A DNA stretch of 64,000 nucleotides from Gammaproteobacteria bacterium 53_120_T64 (GCA_002162815.1 MAAT01000025.1:62001-126000), one strand, 5' to 3'. Positions 9,094 to 18,704 are shown, numbered from the stretch's first letter. A program made the numbers and translations. The notes: generated by a model not told the origin, from the sequence alone.

Positions 9094-9342
9094 ATGAACA
9101 AAGCCAAAAGAGCCGCTGACAGCCCCTATGCCATCGACGTCGAGGCTGGGAAAAACTACTTTTGGTGTGCCTGCGGCCAAAGTAAGACCCAGCCCTTTTG
9201 CGACGGTGCTCACAAGGGAAGCGACTTCGTACCCGTCAAATACGTCGCGACCGCGTCCAAACAAGTCTTTTTCTGTGGTTGTAAAGTCACCGCTGCGCCG
9301 CCACTGTGTGATGGTAGCCATAAGGCAAGCTACGCCAGCTAA
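9094..9342 (+). CDS. CDGSH-type iron-sulfur protein with two clusters motifs
   Basis: The 82-residue protein carries two CDGSH zinc-finger-type motifs: CACGQSKTQPFCDGAHKG (around residues 27-44) and CGCKVTAAPPLCDGSHKA (around 62-79). Each has the CxC...CDG(A/S)H ligand set that binds a 2Fe-2S cluster with three Cys and one His. This tandem, soluble arrangement resembles the mitochondrial inner CISD3/Miner2 type found in bacteria. Roles proposed for the family are redox sensing and iron-sulfur transfer. AAGGAAG precedes the ATG. It is isolated, convergent with the dehydrogenase gene. Confidence 0.93.
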   Translation: MNKAKRAADSPYAIDVEAGKNYFWCACGQSKTQPFCDGAHKGSDFVPVKYVATASKQVFFCGCKVTAAPPLCDGSHKASYAS

Positions 9343-9418
9343 AGTATCTCCTAGCCGACCATGCCCTTGTGGTCGCGAGCTAGCCCGCAAAGTATAAATA
9401 GCTGGTACAGAGCGTGCC

Positions 9419-10756
9419 TCAAGGCCAAATACCGCGCTGCAGTGTCACCTTCACTAGTTTGTCGAGGGCGATAACCAGCGCCGCCGTTCGCAAGTCCAAG
9501 GGGTAGGCATGTGCATCGCCGGTGTGTTCGCTCTCCTCCGCTGCCAGCGCCTTGAAGCGTTTTACGCTTTGATCGACCGCTTGATTGATTTTTTGCAAAA
9601 GCTTTTCATTGACCTGGTCCAGCTCCCACTGCTGATTTTCGAGGTTCTGTACCCACTCAAAATAGCTGACGGTGACACCCCCCGCATTGGCGAGGATATC
9701 GGGCAATACTTGAATACCCCGCTCCACAAGTATCCGATCCCCACCGGGAGTTATCGGCTCATTGGCCCCCTCGACCACGAGTTTCGCCTGCACCCTTGGG
9801 GCATTGTCGGCACTAATTTGATGGCCCAGCGCCGCCGGCACTAACACGTCGCACTCCACCTCAAGCAGTGCTTGATTGGTAATACTCATGGTGCCGGGCA
9901 GACCAATCAAGGAACCATGGGTGCGCTTATAGGACTCCACCTCCGCTAGATTCAAGCCCCCCCTGTCGACAATACCGCCCTGGGAATCACTGACGGCAAT
10001 AATTCTAGCGCCCATACATTGCATTTGCTCGGCAACCACGGCGCCGACATTGCCAAAGCCTTGAATGGCCACACTAGCGCCGTCCAAACTACTCAGACCT
10101 GGCACCATGTGCTTGGCGATAAAGTGGCGGGCGGCATAACAGACACCTCGCCCTGTAGCCTCGCGTCGCCCCGCAGAACCCCCTAGAGAAAGTGGTTTTC
10201 CGGTCACCACCGCGCGGTTATTACTACCGCTGTGCATCACGTCATAGGTGTCAAAGACCCAGCTCATGGTTTGCTCACCGGTGTACAGGTCGGGAGAGGG
10301 GATATCCGTATAGGGGCCGATATTGTCACCCAGCTCGCTGATAAAACGCCGTGTAATACGCCGTAATTCGGCGGCGGATAGGGTCTTAGGGTCGCAGCTC
10401 ACACCACCCTTGGCGCCACCAAAGGGCACATCAATCAACGCACACTTCCAAGTCATAAGGGCGGCTAGGGCGCTGGCTTCATGCAGGTCGACATCGGGGT
10501 GGTAGCGAATCCCGCCCTTGCCCGGCCCCAAGATACGGTTGTGTAAGACACGGCAACCCTTAAACACCCGCACATGCCCGCCATCCATCTCCACCGGGAA
10601 GGTCACGCTAACCACACGCTTGGGATAGCGCAGCACATCAATAATGCCTTTGTGGATGTGGGGGATACGGCTCAAGGCGCGGTCGAGATTTATATCGGTC
10701 ATCGTCGCGGCACTGCTATCGAGAATACCTTTATCTAGGTCTGTCGCGTACTCCAT
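9419..10756 (-). CDS. Glu/Leu/Phe/Val dehydrogenase family protein, probably glutamate dehydrogenase
   Basis: The 445-residue product has the Glu/Leu/Phe/Val dehydrogenase signature (LGPGKGGIRYHPDVDLHEAS, then IDVPFGGAKGGVSC with the catalytic Lys) and a Rossmann NAD-binding motif (VAIQGFGNVGAVVAEQ). It should interconvert glutamate and 2-oxoglutarate plus ammonia, with length of the 410-450-residue group. A longer reading to 10801 would touch dinB; the ATG at 10756 has an AGGAGG site seven bases upstream and starts MEYATDLDKGILDSS. It lies 41 bases downstream of dinB on the same strand, so co-transcription is possible though functionally unrelated. Confidence 0.9.
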   Translation of the reverse strand: MEYATDLDKGILDSSAATMTDINLDRALSRIPHIHKGIIDVLRYPKRVVSVTFPVEMDGGHVRVFKGCRVLHNRILGPGKGGIRYHPDVDLHEASALAALMTWKCALIDVPFGGAKGGVSCDPKTLSAAELRRITRRFISELGDNIGPYTDIPSPDLYTGEQTMSWVFDTYDVMHSGSNNRAVVTGKPLSLGGSAGRREATGRGVCYAARHFIAKHMVPGLSSLDGASVAIQGFGNVGAVVAEQMQCMGARIIAVSDSQGGIVDRGGLNLAEVESYKRTHGSLIGLPGTMSITNQALLEVECDVLVPAALGHQISADNAPRVQAKLVVEGANEPITPGGDRILVERGIQVLPDILANAGGVTVSYFEWVQNLENQQWELDQVNEKLLQKINQAVDQSVKRFKALAAEESEHTGDAHAYPLDLRTAALVIALDKLVKVTLQRGIWP

Positions 10757-10797
10757 CTCTTCCTCCTCTATGCCCAGGACACTGGCAATACTCAGAG

Positions 10798-11892
10798 TCA
10801 ACCTGAGCCAAGCTCAAATGGTAGGGCGTACTGGCGGGACTCTTGCCCGGCGGAGACGTCACTAAAGCGCAAACCGATACCCAATAAACGCACACCCTGA
10901 GCACCGCGCCACCAAGCTTGCTCGCATAAGCCCTGATACCCCTCAAGTGTAATACCATCGGGTAAGTCACGCTCGACAGTCGTGCTAGTAAAGTCACTAA
11001 AGCGCATTTTTAAATAGTGACGGCTGACTCGGTAAGTGTCGTCGACATTTTGATAGCGCATTTGTAATTGTTCGAACAAGGCCGGTAAGCGAGCGATGCA
11101 GGCAGCGACATCGGGTAAGTCGTCAACAAAGGTGGTTTCAACACTGAGGGATTTTCTACGCCGGTCGATTCTAACGGGCCGGTTGTCAATGCCCCGGCTC
11201 AGTTCAAACAGGCGCTGGCCCAGCACACCGAAGTGCTCGGTCAATTGCAATAAGCTGATGTTACGCAAGTCACCACAGGTTTTTACAGCGAGCTGGTGGA
11301 GCTTCTTTTCGGTGACTTTGCCGACGCCAAATAATTTGCCCACCGGTAAGACCAGTACAAAATCGTCAACCTGGTCGGGGGTAATCACAAAAAGCCCATC
11401 GGGCTTGCGCCAATCGCTGGCGATCTTGGCCAAAAATTTACTCGGCGCTACCCCTGCAGAAATAGTAATGCCAATTTCTGCCCTTATACGTGTACGAATG
11501 GCCTCGGCCATCAAGGTCGCGCTGCCCTGATAAAGCGTGCTGGCACTGACATCGAGAAAGGCTTCATCGAGAGAGAGCGGTTCGACCAGTTCGGTGAACT
11601 CGGAAAAGATTTCGCGAATCTGCAAAGCCACCTCCCGGTATTTGCTGAAGTCGGGAGGTAGCACAATCAAACCCGGGCATAAGCGTAAAGCGCGAGCCGT
11701 GGCCATTGCCGAATGCACTCCGTATTTACGGGCGGCATAGTTACAGGTGGCAACCACACCGCGACGCTCGGCACGCCCCCCCACGGCGATGGCTTGTGTC
11801 GCCAGCGCGGGGTTGTCTCTCATTTCCACCGCCGCATAGAAACAATCGCAGTCACAGTGAATGATTTTTCGTTGCTGGCTGGCTTCAGGCAT
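10798..11892 (-). CDS. dinB: DNA polymerase IV (Y-family translesion polymerase)
   Basis: The 364-residue product shows the Y-family palm motifs: HCDCDCFYAAVEMRDNP at the N-terminus with the first catalytic Asp, and LSLDEAFLDVS near residue 105 with the catalytic Asp-Glu pair. Helix-hairpin-helix (LPVGKLFGVGKVTEKKLHQL) and little-finger domains follow. It copies past damaged bases. Length fits DinB, but the C-terminus ends LPFELGSG, with no obvious beta-clamp-binding motif such as QxxLF beyond that. No LexA box was visible in the 40 bases between it and the methyltransferase gene. Confidence 0.95.
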   Translation of the reverse strand: MPEASQQRKIIHCDCDCFYAAVEMRDNPALATQAIAVGGRAERRGVVATCNYAARKYGVHSAMATARALRLCPGLIVLPPDFSKYREVALQIREIFSEFTELVEPLSLDEAFLDVSASTLYQGSATLMAEAIRTRIRAEIGITISAGVAPSKFLAKIASDWRKPDGLFVITPDQVDDFVLVLPVGKLFGVGKVTEKKLHQLAVKTCGDLRNISLLQLTEHFGVLGQRLFELSRGIDNRPVRIDRRRKSLSVETTFVDDLPDVAACIARLPALFEQLQMRYQNVDDTYRVSRHYLKMRFSDFTSTTVERDLPDGITLEGYQGLCEQAWWRGAQGVRLLGIGLRFSDVSAGQESRQYALPFELGSG

Positions 11893-11934
11893 ATACGTGA
11901 ATCAGCTCACAGTAGCTGTTTAAAGCCGTCTTGA

Positions 11935-12600
11935 TCAGCACTTGCGTATCAGGCTCAAGCCATCCGCCAATGGCAACAAGCTGAGGTCGACACGCCGATC
12001 AACACGAAGCTGAGCATTGAATTCTTGGATCGCCCGGGTATCGTCATCGTCTGTTGCTTCATCCACTACCGCACCACCCCACAGTACATTGTCGACAACG
12101 AGCAAGCCGCCGGGACGCAACAAGGCCAGACATAATTCATAGTATTCACCGTAAGCCGTTTTGTCGGCATCGATAAAGGCAAAGTCAAAACTCTCCGCCT
12201 GCCCATCACTCAGTAAGGCCCGCAAGGTTTGTGCAGCGGGAGCCAAGCGCAAATCGATTTTATGGGCGAGCTCCGCCTGTCGCCAATAGCGCTGCGCAAT
12301 GGCTGTGGTTTCGGCATTAATATCACAGGCGACGAGCAGGCCATCATCGGGTAATGCCTCAGCAACGGCGAGGGCACTGTAGCCGGTGTAAACGCCGACC
12401 TCGACGGCCCGCCTCGCGCCCATCAACTTAATTAACAGAGCCATAAACTGCCCCTGCTCGGGGGCAATTTGCATCACCGCCATCGGCAGTGTTGCGGTTT
12501 CAGCGCGCAGCTGCGCTAAAACGGGGGACTCTCGTAGAGAGCTCGCCAATATGTAGTCATAGAGTTGCTGGTCAAGACGGATGTATTTTGAAGACATCAT
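11935..12600 (-). CDS. Class I SAM-dependent O-methyltransferase (methyltransferase family 3)
   Basis: The 221-residue product matches the caffeoyl-CoA/catechol O-methyltransferase-like family: MAVMQIAPEQGQFMALLIKL, the SAM motif I VEVGVYTGYSALAVAEALP, the acidic motif VACDINAETTAIAQRYWR, the metal-site-like FDFAFIDADKTAYGEYYEL and RPGGLLVVDNVLWGG. The substrate is unknown, but the family methylates vicinal hydroxyls using a divalent metal. A longer reading to 12795 would run through the divergent SDR promoter; the ATG at 12600 (or 12597) follows an AGGGG site and gives the family's usual N-terminus. It is divergent from the SDR gene. Confidence 0.88.
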   Translation of the reverse strand: MMSSKYIRLDQQLYDYILASSLRESPVLAQLRAETATLPMAVMQIAPEQGQFMALLIKLMGARRAVEVGVYTGYSALAVAEALPDDGLLVACDINAETTAIAQRYWRQAELAHKIDLRLAPAAQTLRALLSDGQAESFDFAFIDADKTAYGEYYELCLALLRPGGLLVVDNVLWGGAVVDEATDDDDTRAIQEFNAQLRVDRRVDLSLLPLADGLSLIRKC

Positions 12601-12720
12601 TGAAACCCCTAGTTTGGTGCCGAAGAACTGACAAAGGGCAGTATCTGTGGTATTTAAGTGCCCGTATTCAAAAATCAAGTGCAGCATTTTAAGCAGCGTC
12701 AAACCAAAAAGGAAAGAGTC

Positions 12721-13641
12721 ATGAGCGATACACTTAATTATGAAGGCCGAGTCGCCATTGTCACCGGCAGCGGCGGCGGTCTGGGCCGCGCCCACGCCCT
12801 GTTACTGGCCAGTCGTGGTGCCAAGGTGGTGATTAACGATCTTGGCGGCGATATGCAGGGCCGGGGCACTAGCGGTAGTAACAGCCCTGCCGATAAAGTT
12901 GTGGAGGAGATTAAAGCTGCCGGTGGTGAAGCCGTGGCTAATTATGACTCGGTGATTGATGGCGATAAGATTGTGCAAACCGCTCTCGACACTTACGGAA
13001 AAATCGACATCCTCATTAATAATGCTGGCATTTTACGCGATACCTCCTTCCACAAGATGACAGAGGACGACTGGGATCAAGTCTACAACGTCCACGTTAA
13101 AGGTGCTTTCAAGGTCACTCATGCCGCCTGGCCCCACCTGCGCGAACAGCAGTACGGGCGCCTAGTATTTACCGCTTCAAGCTCCGGTGTTTACGGCAAC
13201 TTTGGCCAGGCCAATTACGCGATGGCCAAGCTCGGCTTATTCGGCCTAGCACAAACCCTGGCTCAGGAAGGCGGCAAGTACAACATCAAGTGCAACACCA
13301 TCGCACCCTTTGCCGGTTCACGCATGACCGAAACCATTCTTGAAGAGAAAATGGTCAAGGCCCTCAACCCCGGTTTCGTCAGCCCGCTGGTTGCCTATCT
13401 GTGCCACGAGGACTGCCCCGCTACTGGCAACCTCTTCGAACTCGGTGGCGGCTGGTATTCACAGGTGCGCTGGGAGCGCAGTGAAGGAATTACCCTGCCT
13501 CTGACTCACGGCATCAGCCCTGAACAAATTGTCGAGAACTGGGAGAAAATCACCGATTTTTCAAGTAACACCGAACATCCCATTGTTGCCTTGGCAGGCT
13601 TTCAGAAAGTTGAGCCGAATCTAGCAACACTGCCCGACTAA
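12721..13641 (+). CDS. SDR oxidoreductase resembling the dehydrogenase part of multifunctional enzyme type 2
   Basis: The 306-residue product has the classical SDR cofactor motif TGSGGGLGRAHALLLASRG, the insert NDLGGDMQGRGTSGSN typical of the (3R)-hydroxyacyl-CoA dehydrogenase domain of peroxisomal HSD17B4/MFE-2, NNAG at about 100, and catalytic Ser and YAMAKLG (Tyr-x3-Lys). It likely oxidises a 3-hydroxyacyl-CoA using NAD. Residues after about 235 extend past a minimal SDR and end with an acidic/hydrophobic tail, as in the eukaryotic domain. The start at 12721 follows AAGGAAAG; an upstream in-frame ATG at 12658 lacks a site. Confidence 0.88.
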   Translation: MSDTLNYEGRVAIVTGSGGGLGRAHALLLASRGAKVVINDLGGDMQGRGTSGSNSPADKVVEEIKAAGGEAVANYDSVIDGDKIVQTALDTYGKIDILINNAGILRDTSFHKMTEDDWDQVYNVHVKGAFKVTHAAWPHLREQQYGRLVFTASSSGVYGNFGQANYAMAKLGLFGLAQTLAQEGGKYNIKCNTIAPFAGSRMTETILEEKMVKALNPGFVSPLVAYLCHEDCPATGNLFELGGGWYSQVRWERSEGITLPLTHGISPEQIVENWEKITDFSSNTEHPIVALAGFQKVEPNLATLPD

Positions 13642-13800
13642 TACTAATGCCTGTCGGTTCTCTGCTTACCCCTATACGAAGAAACTGGGCATTTTGAAAA
13701 CAGAGGACACCGATCCCGCTTGGTAAAAGGCCCTTCACTAACCTTTGGTAGCTTGCAATGGGCTGTCAAAGGTAATCAATTGTTCAGGCTCTGTTCATAT

Positions 13801-13820
13801 TGCCCTGTTAAAACAGGGCA
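13801..13820. repeat. Near-perfect inverted repeat (9-bp arms, 2-base spacer)
   Basis: TGCCCTGTT (13801-13809) and AACAGGGCA (13812-13820) are exact reverse complements separated by AA. There is no T tract on either side, so it is not an obvious terminator; the short spacer fits a protein-binding palindrome better than an RNA hairpin. Function unknown. Confidence 0.6.
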
Positions 13821-13928
13821 TACACCTCTCGCAAGCCCAACATCGGCATGACTTCTCGACGTCAACTCGCAGGTACTTGATAAGGTTCACTAAGCCTTCA
13901 AGGGATCGTCATCACAATATAAAAACCC

Positions 13929-13952
13929 CTCATTACAAGCCGAAGTAATGAG
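13929..13952. repeat. Inverted repeat with 8-bp arms
   Basis: CTCATTAC (13929-13936) and GTAATGAG (13945-13952) pair around an 8-base loop. It lies in the same gene-poor stretch as the 13801 palindrome; no T tract follows. Function unknown. Confidence 0.5.
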
Positions 13953-14212
13953 ACTACTCGAAAGTTGCGACGGGGCTTGCGCTCAACAACCAGCCTCACA
14001 CTGGGGCCAACACTCACAACGGCACAATAATAACGACCACCTATCACAGAGAAACACCCCTGATCTCGAACAAGTAATGGCCAGCCTCCTCAAGAAATAC
14101 AATCACCCCGCTAGCAAAGTCATAGCATATTTAGCGGCACGTCCACCTAGCGAGAGCAGAGTCGATAGCTAACCAAATAGACCAACCCCAGAAATAACTG
14201 AGTCCATCATCA

Positions 14213-14857
14213 ATGAAGAATGGCGCACTTTTCCTCTACCTTTTATTACTTTCAAATCTTTCAGCAGCAATTCCGATGACGGATGCCACTCTTATTCAAA
14301 AGGGTAATGAGTATTCGGCAATCAGCCGCGCATATGAAAAAAGCCCAAAAATCACTGGCTGGATTGAAGGTAAAGGTGACTCTATTTTTTCACCTTGGGC
14401 GAGGCATTGGGCAGAGTACAGCGCCCATCTCACGAGCGGCATCTGGAATATCGGCCTCAATGTCAGTAATCACGGCAACCTTGGCAACAAGGGCTGGTAT
14501 AAGGCCTTCAAGGTGCACAGCGAGTTAACTGACAGCACGCTGATCAATTCTGAAATCCTAAAAATCAAAGCCAGTGACCAGCACATTAATGCCGGTCTCT
14601 CAAGTGTCGATATACAGACTGCTGGCACATACACCGTTCGCTACACATGGCTGAATGACAAATGGGGCGGCAGACACGACCGCGAGCACAAAGATGCGAA
14701 CATTCAAATACACAGCGTATTCTTTAACCGCGTACCTGAACCCTCGAGTTTGGCATTATTATCGCTCGGCGCCCTCATTTTATTATCGAGAAAAGGCACG
14801 TGGAGCAATCAAAATAAGCTACGTTGCCGCTCAGATGAACAGACCACGACAGGGTGA
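14213..14857 (+). CDS. PEP-CTERM sorting-domain exported protein
   Basis: The 214-residue protein starts MKNGALFLYLLLLSNLSA, a signal peptide, and near residue 175 carries the sorting motif VPEPSSLALLSLGALILLSR (PEP, hydrophobic segment, basic residues). PEP-CTERM proteins are processed by exosortase and usually link to extracellular polysaccharide. Here the basic stop is followed by about 22 more polar residues, unlike the typical ending a few residues after it, so the C-terminus may be altered. The middle is rich in Asn, Ser, Trp and His and matches no family I know. No exosortase or EPS genes are in the window. Confidence 0.82.
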   Translation: MKNGALFLYLLLLSNLSAAIPMTDATLIQKGNEYSAISRAYEKSPKITGWIEGKGDSIFSPWARHWAEYSAHLTSGIWNIGLNVSNHGNLGNKGWYKAFKVHSELTDSTLINSEILKIKASDQHINAGLSSVDIQTAGTYTVRYTWLNDKWGGRHDREHKDANIQIHSVFFNRVPEPSSLALLSLGALILLSRKGTWSNQNKLRCRSDEQTTTG

Positions 14858-15068
14858 CATAACAGAATAATGGTCCTTAGCTCCAACCAAGATTCCCTTG
14901 TAAAGCATCCCCTCTTTGCCCTTACCAACTGGTCAAATAATTCAACACGCAGGCCGTAGACCCTGATCTTGCCGGCACACCTTTAGAGCTGGCAACTGGC
15001 ATTATCCTAAATAAGGGCGCTACAATATCGGTTCTTATTAAAGCAATGGCGCGGTAAATCACGTAATC

Positions 15069-15791
15069 ATGCAATCCAACCGCACTCGCCTCGATCGCTT
15101 TATGAGCCGCCAGCTAGGTATCAAGCGCCAAGCCATTCGCCCCATCCTAGCCCAGGGTCGGATTCGCGTTGATGGCTGTATAGCCACAGACGTCCAGCAA
15201 GCCATTGATCAGTTCTCCCACGTCAGTTTCGACCAGAAAATTCTACAAAACAAACAGCCTAACTATGTGATGGTGCATAAACCAAGGGGTGTTGTCTGTG
15301 CCACGAAGGACCCGCGTCACACTACGCTGATCGACATATTAGGCGTCGACTTATTGGGAGCCCCGGAGACTTATCAACTGCATATTGCCGGACGACTGGA
15401 CTTTAACTCAACTGGCTTGGTCTTACTGACCAATGACGGTCGCTGGTCACGCCGGCTGTGCTCCCCAACCAATAAAATCGAAAAATGCTACCGTGTTGAT
15501 TTAGAAAAACCTATAAACGAAAACTATATCAATGCCTTTTCCAAGGGTATGTATTTCAAATATGAGGACATTTTCACTGCACCCGTGAAACTGAAAATCA
15601 TCGGCAGCCACAGTGCCGAAGTCAGGTTAATTGAAGGTCGCTATCATCAAATTAAAAGGATGTTTGGCCGTTTTCAGAACAAAGTCCTGCAGCTACATCG
15701 CCTCTCCATCGGCAATCTGGCCCTTGAGCACACACTACTGCCAAGCCAAAGCAGAAAGCTTAACTGTAAAGAAGTCACAGATATTTTTTAA
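15069..15791 (+). CDS. RsuA-family rRNA pseudouridine synthase
   Basis: The 240-residue product has an N-terminal S4 RNA-binding domain (TRLDRFMSRQLGIKRQAIRP) and the RsuA/RluB/E/F catalytic motif GRLDFNSTGLVLLTNDG with the nucleophilic Asp, then the GRYHQIKRMFGRFQNKVLQL segment. It should make one pseudouridine in rRNA; the length and S4 domain fit RsuA, which modifies U516 of 16S rRNA, but RluE/RluF-like roles cannot be excluded. It stands alone between the PEP-CTERM gene and a convergent DUF2970 gene. Confidence 0.88.
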   Translation: MQSNRTRLDRFMSRQLGIKRQAIRPILAQGRIRVDGCIATDVQQAIDQFSHVSFDQKILQNKQPNYVMVHKPRGVVCATKDPRHTTLIDILGVDLLGAPETYQLHIAGRLDFNSTGLVLLTNDGRWSRRLCSPTNKIEKCYRVDLEKPINENYINAFSKGMYFKYEDIFTAPVKLKIIGSHSAEVRLIEGRYHQIKRMFGRFQNKVLQLHRLSIGNLALEHTLLPSQSRKLNCKEVTDIF

Positions 15792-15842
15792 CCCAACTGA
15801 CTATTTTATGGGTAAGGAGAGCTTGCATGACCTCGTGATCAC

Positions 15843-16079
15843 TCAGCCCGATATGTAATTAACCAGCACAATTAAGCCGGCAATAAGCAACAAAAAATAT
15901 ATAACGGCTATGAAAAACACATACACACCATTAGCCCTCTCGAAGTCGGCTCTTTTCTGAACGGTCGTTCTTACGCCTATATGGCCAGAAAGGACAATGA
16001 GTACTGTTTTCCAAAAACCATAGGCGGCTGGTTTCTCGTCTTTAAGCTTCTTAGAATATTTATCTGACAAAGTGGCCAC
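15843..16079 (-). CDS. Small DUF2970-like membrane protein
   Basis: The 78-residue product has the DUF2970 pattern: a basic N-terminus, FWKTVLIVLSGHIGVRTTVQ, an acidic/basic link (KRADFERANG) and a C-terminal membrane helix (VYVFFIAVIYFLLLIAGLIV). Members are small inner-membrane proteins of unknown function. The reading starts with GTG at 16079; a TTG at 16070 with AGGTGG upstream is an alternative. It is convergent with the pseudouridine synthase and upstream of nothing on its own strand. Confidence 0.72.
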   Translation of the reverse strand: MATLSDKYSKKLKDEKPAAYGFWKTVLIVLSGHIGVRTTVQKRADFERANGVYVFFIAVIYFLLLIAGLIVLVNYISG

Positions 16080-16260
16080 CTGTTACAACATAGGCAAGCC
16101 GCATTCTAAAAGAGGGCTATATCAACCACAAGTTATTCTGTGAAAGACGGCCTACGGTTAGAATAGTGGGCTCATGTGGAATAAAGATGAGGGGTATTAC
16201 TAAAGCAGATGAAGCCAAACATGGCGCCCCCCAATCAAGAGAGGGCGCACATCAACACTA

Positions 16261-18519
16261 TTAAATATCGCGAATATCTGAAAGGAACTCTTCAATGGTA
16301 GACTTTAACTCGCGACTATCACCCGCCAAGCTGGCAGAGGACACCTGTACCTGCTCTGAAGAGTGAAGCACCGTCGCTGCGCCATCCTGAACTTGTGCAA
16401 TTTGCCCACTAGCATCTTCAGTTCCAGTGGCGACCTGTTGAATATTCTGAGAAATTTCCTGTGTCGCTAAAGCCTGTTGTTCAACAGCACTGGTAACGTT
16501 AAGAGCCACTTCAGAATTTTCTTTTAAGGCTTCACGGGTCTTATCGACGGAAATAACAACACTAGCACTGATTTCTTGCAGGCGCTTAATGTGTTCAGAA
16601 ATATCATTAGTTGCGGATGACGTTTGATTAGAAAGCTCTTTTACTTCCGACGCTACAACAGCAAAACCCTTGCCAGCATCACCAGCTCGAGCCGCCTCAA
16701 TCGTTGCGTTTAAAGCCAGCAAATTAGTTTGCTCGGCAATTTCATTAATCAAATCAATGACATTACCGATGTTTTTAGATGAACTTTGCAGCTCGACAGC
16801 AATACTAGCCGTTGAATCAATAGTATCCATCGCCTGGCCAGTAATCTGCGAAGAATGATTCATTTGTTCATTAATACCGGCCACTGTAGAGGCCATTTCC
16901 TCACTAGCCGCCGCCACTGTTTGCACATTTTGAGATGCTTCCGAGGCTCCTGCTGCTGCGGCAACACTCTGTGTTTCAGTTCGCTTTGCGGTGTCAGACA
17001 AGGTGATCGCGGCATGCTCCATATCTGCAATCGCCGTATTGAAGGAGGATATTTTTTGCGAAATACTACTATCAAAATCAGCGATCCTAGACTCCAGTTG
17101 CTCTGCCCTCGCCTGGCGGCGCCTGGCGGTCTCTAGCTCTCGCTCCTGCTCATCCTGTTGCGCTTTTTCTGACTCGATCCGGCGTTCTTCTTCTCGGTTT
17201 CGTTTAGAGATTTCAGCTTCTTTCGCCTCTTCCTCAAGCCTTAACCGCTCTATACGCCCCTGCTTAAAGTTATCAACCGCACTCGCCATTTGACCCACTT
17301 CAGAACCATAACCGAGGCAGGGGACTAAAACATTCATATCGCCATCAGCCAAACTTAACATTGCCTCGTTCATCAAGCCCAAGGGTTTTGAAATACTTTT
17401 TGAAACAATAAATACCAAGAATGCGAGCAGACCAACAACAAGGGCAACAATGCCGAATATCAATACTTTTACAAAGGCAGACGATGCTTTCTCACTGGCA
17501 TCGGCCACGATATCGGAAACTACAATATCTTCGACAGCTTTAATGAGATCGATTTTTCGAGTCGACATTTCATACCACTCGAAACCACTGTAGCCAGACC
17601 CCGTCATATCGCCGCCTTCCATATCCGTAATAAAAATACGTACATCTTCGGCATCGATAACAGCATCGCCAGCAACAGTGTTAGCGTAAGCTTCATCATT
17701 TACAGCTGTAGCGCTGCTGTAATAGACAGTTAAAAAAGTATCTTGGGCACCCTTTAAGCGAAGGAATTCAGAGTATGCTTCGGGTGTAAAGAGACCGTCG
17801 CTAAAAGCGGTGACGACCAGAGCGCGCTCGTTGGCACCCATCTCTTTGACTTTCAGCAAGGATGCCAAAGAGGACAGTTTAGAGCTCATTGCTGCACTCG
17901 ATGCCAGCCCTTGCATCTGGTCAACTAAAGCCGACAAGTCTCCTTCTAATTTCGCAAAGCGCATTCCCGAATCATCGGCTAAGGGGACTAAGGGAACCAA
18001 TACGTTTCGCTCGACATATAATAACGCGTCACGCCTCGCAACTTCGCGGTTAAACGCCATGAAATCTATTGTTGTAACAAAATCGCGGAGCTCTTTGATG
18101 TCGCCAAGAGATTCATTGGCTAAAGTAGCCCCCTTCGCAAAGGCATCGCCGTAGCCACTGACATCACCACCCAAAGCCTCCACCAAGCTGTCAACTGACT
18201 GATCAGTTAAAGTCCACTGGGATTTAAGGATATTTGCCGAGTTCTCCGAGCCCTCTTCACCAATGAAGGCAGCACTAAGCCCCCTCTCTTTTTGAATATC
18301 GTGTATAGCATTGCCAACCAATTTCGAAATTTCAGCCAGTCGTTCAATTTGCACATTACGCTGATAGTCCTGATAGGCCCCAAATGAATTGAAGATCAAA
18401 AACATCACCAACGCTAAAATCGGGCCAAAAGCAAGCCCGCCGATACGGCCTGTCAGGCTATAACGGTTGAGAAACTCTTCTGCACCTGCTCCAAAAAAAT
18501 TTTTGAGAAAATCTATCAT
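16261..18519 (-). CDS. Methyl-accepting chemotaxis protein with nitrate/nitrite-sensing-like domain
   Basis: The roughly 752-residue receptor has an N-terminal membrane helix ([20 protein letters not shown]), a long periplasmic region with the NIT-type motif [13 protein letters not shown], a second helix ([20 protein letters not shown]), HAMP, a charged coiled coil rich in Glu/Arg/Gln (about 430-500), and the MA signalling tip [23 protein letters not shown] domains sense nitrate and nitrite in NasR-type proteins; the ligand here is inferred. The ATG at 18519 has AGGAG ten bases upstream and was preferred to 18564, which has none. It is the last gene of the chemosensory operon. The C-terminus lacks a visible NWETF-like CheR tether. 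Confidence 0.9.
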   Translation of the reverse strand: MIDFLKNFFGAGAEEFLNRYSLTGRIGGLAFGPILALVMFLIFNSFGAYQDYQRNVQIERLAEISKLVGNAIHDIQKERGLSAAFIGEEGSENSANILKSQWTLTDQSVDSLVEALGGDVSGYGDAFAKGATLANESLGDIKELRDFVTTIDFMAFNREVARRDALLYVERNVLVPLVPLADDSGMRFAKLEGDLSALVDQMQGLASSAAMSSKLSSLASLLKVKEMGANERALVVTAFSDGLFTPEAYSEFLRLKGAQDTFLTVYYSSATAVNDEAYANTVAGDAVIDAEDVRIFITDMEGGDMTGSGYSGFEWYEMSTRKIDLIKAVEDIVVSDIVADASEKASSAFVKVLIFGIVALVVGLLAFLVFIVSKSISKPLGLMNEAMLSLADGDMNVLVPCLGYGSEVGQMASAVDNFKQGRIERLRLEEEAKEAEISKRNREEERRIESEKAQQDEQERELETARRRQARAEQLESRIADFDSSISQKISSFNTAIADMEHAAITLSDTAKRTETQSVAAAAGASEASQNVQTVAAASEEMASTVAGINEQMNHSSQITGQAMDTIDSTASIAVELQSSSKNIGNVIDLINEIAEQTNLLALNATIEAARAGDAGKGFAVVASEVKELSNQTSSATNDISEHIKRLQEISASVVISVDKTREALKENSEVALNVTSAVEQQALATQEISQNIQQVATGTEDASGQIAQVQDGAATVLHSSEQVQVSSASLAGDSRELKSTIEEFLSDIRDI

Positions 18520-18704
18520 AGCCAAAACACTCCTAGCACTATTATTCTTTAGGTTAGCATCCATCCATGATGGTCATTGATTATCACAACTTCCCAACAA
18601 AATCTATGCCAATCCGGCATAGATGACGTCAGAAAACAACCCACTCAATCCATACTATTTTCCGGTGACGAGCCACGTCAACCGGCATTCAAAATCTCTA
18701 TTAG

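Larger units (their letters stand above)
13642..14212. other. Gene-poor stretch with two inverted repeats
   Basis: About 570 bases between the SDR and the PEP-CTERM gene. Open frames here are short (at most 74 codons, 13948-14172) with no ribosome site or recognisable family. Two inverted repeats are listed separately. The base composition is more AT-rich than the flanking genes, and the stretch together with the PEP-CTERM gene looks like a more recently acquired or degenerating segment. Confidence 0.5.

Noticed and set aside
11893-12600. Possible LexA boxes near dinB and the ruv genes
   Set aside because: No CTGT-N8-ACAG site was found; the nearest look-alike (ACAGTAGCTGTT) has the wrong order and spacing.
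13948-14172. 74-codon plus-strand reading frame
   Set aside because: No ribosome site, no signal or family, start lies inside an inverted repeat.
14213-16079. Exosortase or EPS genes to partner the PEP-CTERM protein
   Set aside because: Neighbours are a pseudouridine synthase and a DUF2970 protein; no exosortase-type membrane protein was present.
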